Shown: in pieces, positions 8,515-11,972 of the stretch
Layout: the number at the start of each line of letters is the position of its first letter
Position numbering within the stretch: the stretch's first letter is position 1
Origin: Discostella pseudostelligera
Lineage: Eukaryota > Bacillariophyta > Thalassiosirophyceae > Thalassiosirales > Thalassiosiraceae
DNA: 11,972 nt
Reading direction: 5' to 3'
Assembly: GCA_036940085.1 (NCBI GenBank)
Contig: JALLBK010000757.1
Coordinates: 1 to 11,972 of the forward strand
Translations under genes and position numbers: made by a program
Notes under the pieces: generated by a model
The model's input: only the letters and a program-made list of their open reading frames with translations
Told to the model about the DNA's origin: nothing
Database searches by the model: none

Positions 8515-8539
8515 TCGGTCTCGCACCCGGCGAGACCGA
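8515..8539. repeat. Perfect 10 bp hairpin of GCGAGACCGA
   Basis: TCGGTCTCGC (8515-8524), loop ACCCG, then GCGAGACCGA (8530-8539) pair perfectly. It is two opposed copies of the recurrent nonamer. Confidence 0.75.
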
Positions 8540-8584
8540 GACTTGATTGCGAAACTACTAGTTTAGCGATTATTTGTACATAAA
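8530..8584 (+). repeat. 55 bp direct repeat, copy 1
   Basis: A perfect 55 bp match to 8610-8664 (offset exactly 80). It opens GCGAGACCGAG and ends TTTGTACATAAA. The unit between copies is 25 bp, so this looks like a partly degenerated tandem duplication inside the transposon. Confidence 0.92.
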
Positions 8585-8609
8585 CCACTTCTGTAGACTA
8601 TCGCTCGGT

Positions 8610-8664
8610 GCGAGACCGAGACTTGATTGCGAAACTACTAGTTTAGCGATTATTTGTACATAAA
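8610..8664 (+). repeat. 55 bp direct repeat, copy 2
   Basis: Second copy, identical over 55 bases; the match stops at 8665 (A against C at 8585) where an A-run begins. The absence of any mismatch suggests a recent duplication. Confidence 0.92.
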
Positions 8665-8689
8665 AAAAGTAACAATGAGCTTTACGTGG

Positions 8690-8718
8690 CTAGCTGCTGC
8701 TAGACGCGCAGCGGCTAG
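8690..8718. repeat. Central hairpin of the transposon
   Basis: CTAGCTGCTGC (8690-8700) and GCAGCGGCTAG (8708-8718) pair over 11 positions, with one T/G mismatch (a G-U pair in RNA) and a 7 nt loop. It lies in the middle of the element, next to GTACGTA-type near-palindromes at 8720-8780. Confidence 0.6.
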
Positions 8719-8790
8719 TTATGTACGTAATTACCGTACTTATGCTATATAGCCGTACATACGTAGAAATACGTAGTTTCGCGTCGCAGG

Positions 8791-8860
8791 CGAAACCAGC
8801 GTCGCGAGACCGAAACCATGGATTCGGTAAAGTCTCGGGGTTTCGGTCTCGCTGGTTTCG
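8791..8860. repeat. Right subterminal foldback arms
   Basis: The arm 8839-8860 is the reverse complement of 8791-8817 except for five extra bases (TCGCG) in the left arm. The inner 14 bases (8804-8817 against 8839-8852) pair perfectly. The right end of the element can therefore fold on itself next to the terminal repeat. Confidence 0.8.
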
Positions 8861-8878
8861 GGCCGTGACCGACCTCTA
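8859..8878 (-). repeat. Right terminal inverted repeat
   Basis: Reading outward to inward on the minus strand it is TAGAGGTCGGTCACGGCCCG, differing from the left repeat at positions 13 and 18. Confidence 0.88.
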
Positions 8879-8886
8879 GAAAGCAT
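8879..8886. repeat. Target-site duplication, right (GAAAGCAT)
   Basis: Identical to 8407-8414 and directly adjacent to the right terminal inverted repeat. Joining the flanks gives the inferred empty site CCGTGG-GAAAGCAT-GGTCAC. Confidence 0.88.
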
Positions 8887-9609
8887 GGTCACATGGGAGT
8901 GGTCGATGGGGCGGGTGCCACCGCGCCGGCTGAGCGAGCTTATTCTTCTGCATAAAGCGAGCACTAATTCTACATGCAACGCTTTGAAATCGGAGGACCT
9001 CTGCGAAATAAGTACCATTCCGTCTGGAACGGTGCAACATTGAATATTGACTTTCGATCACAGCTGCCCATCATTAAGAGTTGCATTTGATGGGGTTCTT
9101 CGATGAAGGGTAGGAGTATGTGAAAAGCATTCCATCGCTGGCCGTGAGAAGAGAGCGAGGGACTTAATAATTTACTGCAAGTTATGTGACCATATAGATG
9201 CCCGAACGTCGCCTTCTTGAGTATCAATCAAAATAGGTACGATTCAGATTTCTCATTAAGCTGATAATTCGGAAGATTTCACTTACTTGCCGGTCACCTA
9301 CAACTTCGATTCTTTCAACAGCACTTCGTGGAGTGACGATCCAATCATGCAATACTCACATGCAGAAACCCATTTGCGTGCATTACGAATTACTACTGTT
9401 GGCAAATATTTGGTACCTCGTCTCCTCTGGCATGACTTAATCTCTCAATGATTTGTCGTTTCACTCTCGGCAGCTGGTCTTCTTTTTCCCTGCGTCGCGG
9501 AAGTCTCTTTCGTCGACAAATCACCCAACTGATACTCCAACGAATTGCAAGCAAGAATCGGCTATCGGCTTGTTCCGAAAGTGCGACAAGGACGGAGAAT
9601 TATTTCCTT
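8887..9609. other. Intergenic region downstream of MnmE
   Basis: About 720 bp between the transposon and the MnmE stop codon, expected to hold the MnmE 3' UTR. Several short frames exist on both strands (for example 8970-9227 minus), but none has a recognised motif, conserved-looking composition or supporting context. I see no RNA gene or repeat here. Confidence 0.45.
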
Positions 9610-11970
9610 CTACTTGCCGATGCAAAAGTCTGCAAATAGCACATCCAAAATATTTTCCACATCGATCGCGCCCGTTACTCTACCTAGCTCCGAAGCAGCT
9701 AACCGGAGCTCCTCTGCAGCCAGATCTAACGCCATGTAGCCCTGATCACTGAGGTGTTCAAATCTTGTCAATGCTTCCGACGCAGCCTCGACATGACGAC
9801 GATGACGAGCTCTGGTAATTACGGCTCCTTCGGTACCTTCAACAGATAGGATCACCGACTTAGTAGGGTCTGAGCCATCATCGTCATCATTTGACACCAT
9901 AGATAAAGCTTTCTCAGTTAACGAGCAAAGAAAACTCTCCACTCCTTCGCTGGTTGCACAACTGATTCCAAACGAAGGAGGCATCCTTGATAATTGTCCG
10001 CTGTCTTCCACCAGATCAATCTTGTTCATGACGTATAGTACATTCTTTGCAACCGTCAAACCGTCGTCACCGTCCTCATTTATTTCGCTATTAGTGTTGT
10101 CGATCAATTCTTTCACTGCATCGAAGCCTCTCACATAATCACTCGCATCCACCACCCCCACAATAATATGCGCATCTCTAGCTGCTACCCTCGCCCTCCT
10201 CATTCCCTCAACTTCGATGTCATTCACCCCTCCGTCGGTCTCCTCGCGTACACCCGCCGTATCGAGTAGCGTACACCGAACCCCACCCAAGTCAAGTATC
10301 ACTTCCACGACATCCCGTGTAGTACCCGGCGTACTACTAACGATGGCAGCATCTCTCCCGGCCAACAAGTTCAGCAAGCTAGATTTGCCAGCGTTAGGTC
10401 TACCAACAATGGCAATGCGCAGTCCATCACGAAGCAGCTCTCCGCGCGATGCATCGGCAAGGTGACGATCCATGGCCTCACGTAGGGCTGTTATGCGTGG
10501 TCGGATTGTGCCCCAAACAGTCATACCTCCATCATCAGCAACATTAGCTGCAGTAACGTCGTCTTCATTATCCACCTCATCATCATTATCAAATGATAAT
10601 GCCTCATCATCTCCAAAATCAATCACTGCCTCAGCATGCGCCAATCCTTTCACGAGCTCACTCCTCCAACCTTGGTACAATCGACTCAGTCGACCATCAA
10701 ACTGCTGCAATGCCTGCTTCCGTTGCTTACTCGTATCCGCCACAATCAAATCCGAGAGTGCCTCCACTTCCACCAGTCCTAGTTTGCCATTGGCATATGC
10801 ACGTTGGGTGAATTCTCCAGGATCGGCAGGCCGAAGTCTCATTCTCCTTCGTTTCGTACCAGCAGCAATAGTGGTGGCTGGCGCAGTAGTAGTGATGATA
10901 TTGCGCGTATCTAATGATGACAATGCATCTAACACCCCCTTTACAACTCCACGTGATCCATGACAGTGTAATTCGACAATATCCTGTCCAGTGAAACTAT
11001 TCGGACCGGGAAAAGTAAGTACCAATGCCGAATCGAGCGGATCCCGACGATGACGAAGGCGTTTACGACGACTCCGACTTCCTAGGTCATTTCTATCATC
11101 AATTCCATCGTCCACACGAGTAGGAGAATCATTTCCAATTATTGGATCGTAGAGGGTACGCAAACTTGCCATCCTTGCTTTTGGCAATTTTGGAATCTTC
11201 TTCGTTCCTTCCTCGCTCTCATGATTACCATCACCACTCAAAGGATGTGGCGAGAGCAATTCACGCAATGCATCAAAGGCACAAGGACCAGATATTCGTA
11301 TGACTGCCACGGCCGTAGCACCACCTCCAAGAGATGAGGAGGCACCTCCTCCTCCTCCCGAGGACAATGCAAATATTGTATCTTCTTCTTCATCGTCATC
11401 ATAAATGGCATTCATGCCAGTGTTGCTGTTGATGGTATCCATTATTTCAGATGATGATGTTGATAATGAAGATGAGGTTCGATGGTTGATTGCATGCCAG
11501 TAGTATGATGGAAATATTCTTCTGTTATTAAGGTGGTAATGATGATGATGATATTGATGATGATGGGAGATGAAAGCGAGTGTCGTTGGCGTGCAACTGT
11601 TACCGTCAGTAGGGAGGTTGATGCGATGATGATCCCTACGATGATGAAATTGATGATGACGACGGGCGCTTGATATTGTGTGCCACTGTTGAGGCATGGC
11701 AAAGCACCATAACGAGCATGGCGATGACAGCGTTCGACAAGTATTCGCCATAATCGACGACGACTTCCACCTTCGCCGCCGTTGTTGTTTCTGTATCTTC
11801 AGAAGTGGGTTGAGGCGCGATATTGATATTGTCGGCTGTGGAGGCGGTATTGCAGTACTCCTAGAGAATACTAGCATCATGATGATGGAGACGAACGCGA
11901 GGAAGAGGGTGGTAGTGTGTGAGGTCGATCCTCGACGACTTAGCAGTAGTGATCGTCGGCGGCTGGACAT
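9610..11970 (-). CDS. mnmE: tRNA modification GTPase MnmE/TrmE, organellar type
   Basis: Works with MnmG to install the (carboxymethyl)aminomethyl group on U34 of certain organellar tRNAs. The protein has 786 residues, against about 450 in bacteria. Residues ~197-400 form the N-terminal formyl-THF-binding domain (VAVIRISG 221-228, FTGQDIVELHCHG 326-338, PADPGEFTQRAYANGKL 381-397). A helical domain follows with an inserted G domain: G1 GRPNAGKSS (523-531), G2 TPGTTRDV (547-554), G3 DTAG (570-573), G4 NKID (649-652). The C-terminus is the diagnostic FCIGK with the conserved Cys783. Residues 1-196 are extra, with a hydrophobic stretch (~20-34) suggesting targeting to plastid or mitochondrion, and a His-rich tract at 105-148. 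Unusual is a Gly/Ser insert at 203-217. Acidic inserts occur at 456-480 and 694-701. The ATG at 11970 lies two bases from the edge, so the true start is unverified; Met74 or Met177 are alternatives. Confidence 0.94.
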   Translation of the reverse strand: MSSRRRSLLLSRRGSTSHTTTLFLAFVSIIMMLVFSRSTAIPPPQPTISISRLNPLLKIQKQQRRRRWKSSSIMANTCRTLSSPCSLWCFAMPQQWHTISSARRHHQFHHRRDHHRINLPTDGNSCTPTTLAFISHHHQYHHHHYHLNNRRIFPSYYWHAINHRTSSSLSTSSSEIMDTINSNTGMNAIYDDDEEEDTIFALSSGGGGGASSSLGGGATAVAVIRISGPCAFDALRELLSPHPLSGDGNHESEEGTKKIPKLPKARMASLRTLYDPIIGNDSPTRVDDGIDDRNDLGSRSRRKRLRHRRDPLDSALVLTFPGPNSFTGQDIVELHCHGSRGVVKGVLDALSSLDTRNIITTTAPATTIAAGTKRRRMRLRPADPGEFTQRAYANGKLGLVEVEALSDLIVADTSKQRKQALQQFDGRLSRLYQGWRSELVKGLAHAEAVIDFGDDEALSFDNDDEVDNEDDVTAANVADDGGMTVWGTIRPRITALREAMDRHLADASRGELLRDGLRIAIVGRPNAGKSSLLNLLAGRDAAIVSSTPGTTRDVVEVILDLGGVRCTLLDTAGVREETDGGVNDIEVEGMRRARVAARDAHIIVGVVDASDYVRGFDAVKELIDNTNSEINEDGDDGLTVAKNVLYVMNKIDLVEDSGQLSRMPPSFGISCATSEGVESFLCSLTEKALSMVSNDDDDGSDPTKSVILSVEGTEGAVITRARHRRHVEAASEALTRFEHLSDQGYMALDLAAEELRLAASELGRVTGAIDVENILDVLFADFCIGK
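11317..11364 (-). other. Gly/Ser insert in the MnmE folate-binding domain
   Basis: Residues 203-218 run SSGGGGGASSSLGGGA between DTIFAL and TAVAVIRISG. In bacterial MnmE the equivalent loop is a short conserved P-x-G-x-G segment. The glycines remain but the loop is about ten residues longer. Confidence 0.65.
11527..11658 (-). repeat. CAT/ATG triplet-rich tract encoding His-rich segment
   Basis: Minus-strand CAT/CAC-rich triplets (ATG/GTG on the plus strand) encode residues 105-148 of the MnmE presequence, about half of them histidine. Its repetitive nature suggests slippage-driven expansion in an unconstrained presequence, or a leader that is not translated if a downstream Met is used. Confidence 0.6.
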
Positions 11971-11972
11971 CA

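Larger units (their letters stand above)
8415..8878. mobile_element. Non-autonomous hAT-like DNA transposon (MITE/foldback type)
   Basis: A 464 bp element bounded by terminal inverted repeats (8415-8434 and 8859-8878; first 12 bases identical, TAGAGGTCGGTC, 18 of 20 overall). It is flanked by a perfect 8 bp duplication, GAAAGCAT. An 8 bp target duplication and the TAGAG terminus match the hAT superfamily pattern (YARNG ends), which is established knowledge; the assignment is inference. It has no transposase frame, so any mobility would need enzyme from another copy. Subterminal regions are packed with GCGAGACCG and GGTTTCG motifs in both orientations, as in hAT transposase-binding zones. The middle is AT-richer and contains a 55 bp direct duplication and further hairpins. 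It lies between the AlaX promoter and the 3' end of the MnmE gene. Confidence 0.85.

Noticed and set aside
8530..8664. Possible CRISPR-like or satellite array
   Set aside because: Only two copies of the repeat, inside a transposon with defined ends in a eukaryotic context.
9453..9752. 99-codon plus-strand frame overlapping the MnmE 3' end
   Set aside because: Overlaps the conserved MnmE C-terminus on the opposite strand and has no recognisable domain.
10472..10963. 163-codon frame antisense to MnmE
   Set aside because: Shadow of the conserved MnmE folate and helical domains, Ser-rich from complementing acidic codons.

Overview
The window looks like nuclear DNA of a small, gene-dense eukaryote, most probably a diatom or related stramenopile (inference). 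Intron-poor genes alternate on both strands. Two short GT-AG introns (121 and 61 nt) keep the reading frame exactly. The proteins carry long Ser-, Asn-, Asp- and His-rich inserts, and bacterial-type metabolic or tRNA-modification enzymes carry extra N-terminal presequences. No operons, Shine-Dalgarno sites or tRNA/rRNA genes were seen.

Layout from left to right. Bases 1-482 hold no supportable gene. Bases 483-2807 (+) encode a type I L-asparaginase with a roughly 400-residue N-terminal extension that contains three copies of a Trp-Pro-Gln motif. Converging on it with only 38 bp between stop codons is 2846-4027 (-), a protein with a short CysRS-tail-like N-terminal segment followed by a probable GT25-like glycosyltransferase domain. 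A 1.27 kb divergent intergenic region follows. Next is a two-exon gene, 5299-6841 (+), for a membrane protein with about eight transmembrane segments and no recognised family. It converges on a two-exon gene, 6992-8183 (-), for a free-standing AlaX-type alanyl-tRNA editing hydrolase. The 1.43 kb gap beyond it carries the clearest mobile-element signal in the window. The last gene, 9610-11970 (-), is an organellar-type MnmE/TrmE tRNA-modification GTPase whose start codon lies almost at the window edge.

The strongest non-genic signal is a 464 bp non-autonomous DNA transposon at 8415-8878. It has terminal inverted repeats beginning TAGAGGTCGGTC and is flanked on both sides by the identical octamer GAAAGCAT, a target-site duplication. 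The 8 bp duplication and the TAGAG terminus fit the hAT superfamily. Inside it are six exact copies of GCGAGACCG in both orientations, several hairpins, and a 55 bp perfect direct repeat with an 80 bp period. It sits 231 bp upstream of the AlaX start codon.

Two genes act on tRNA: AlaX removes Ala wrongly attached to non-Ala tRNA or the reverse mischarging, and MnmE modifies the U34 wobble base in organelles. Their proximity is probably incidental, as there is no sign of co-transcription. The asparaginase and glycosyltransferase-like genes have no evident link to them.
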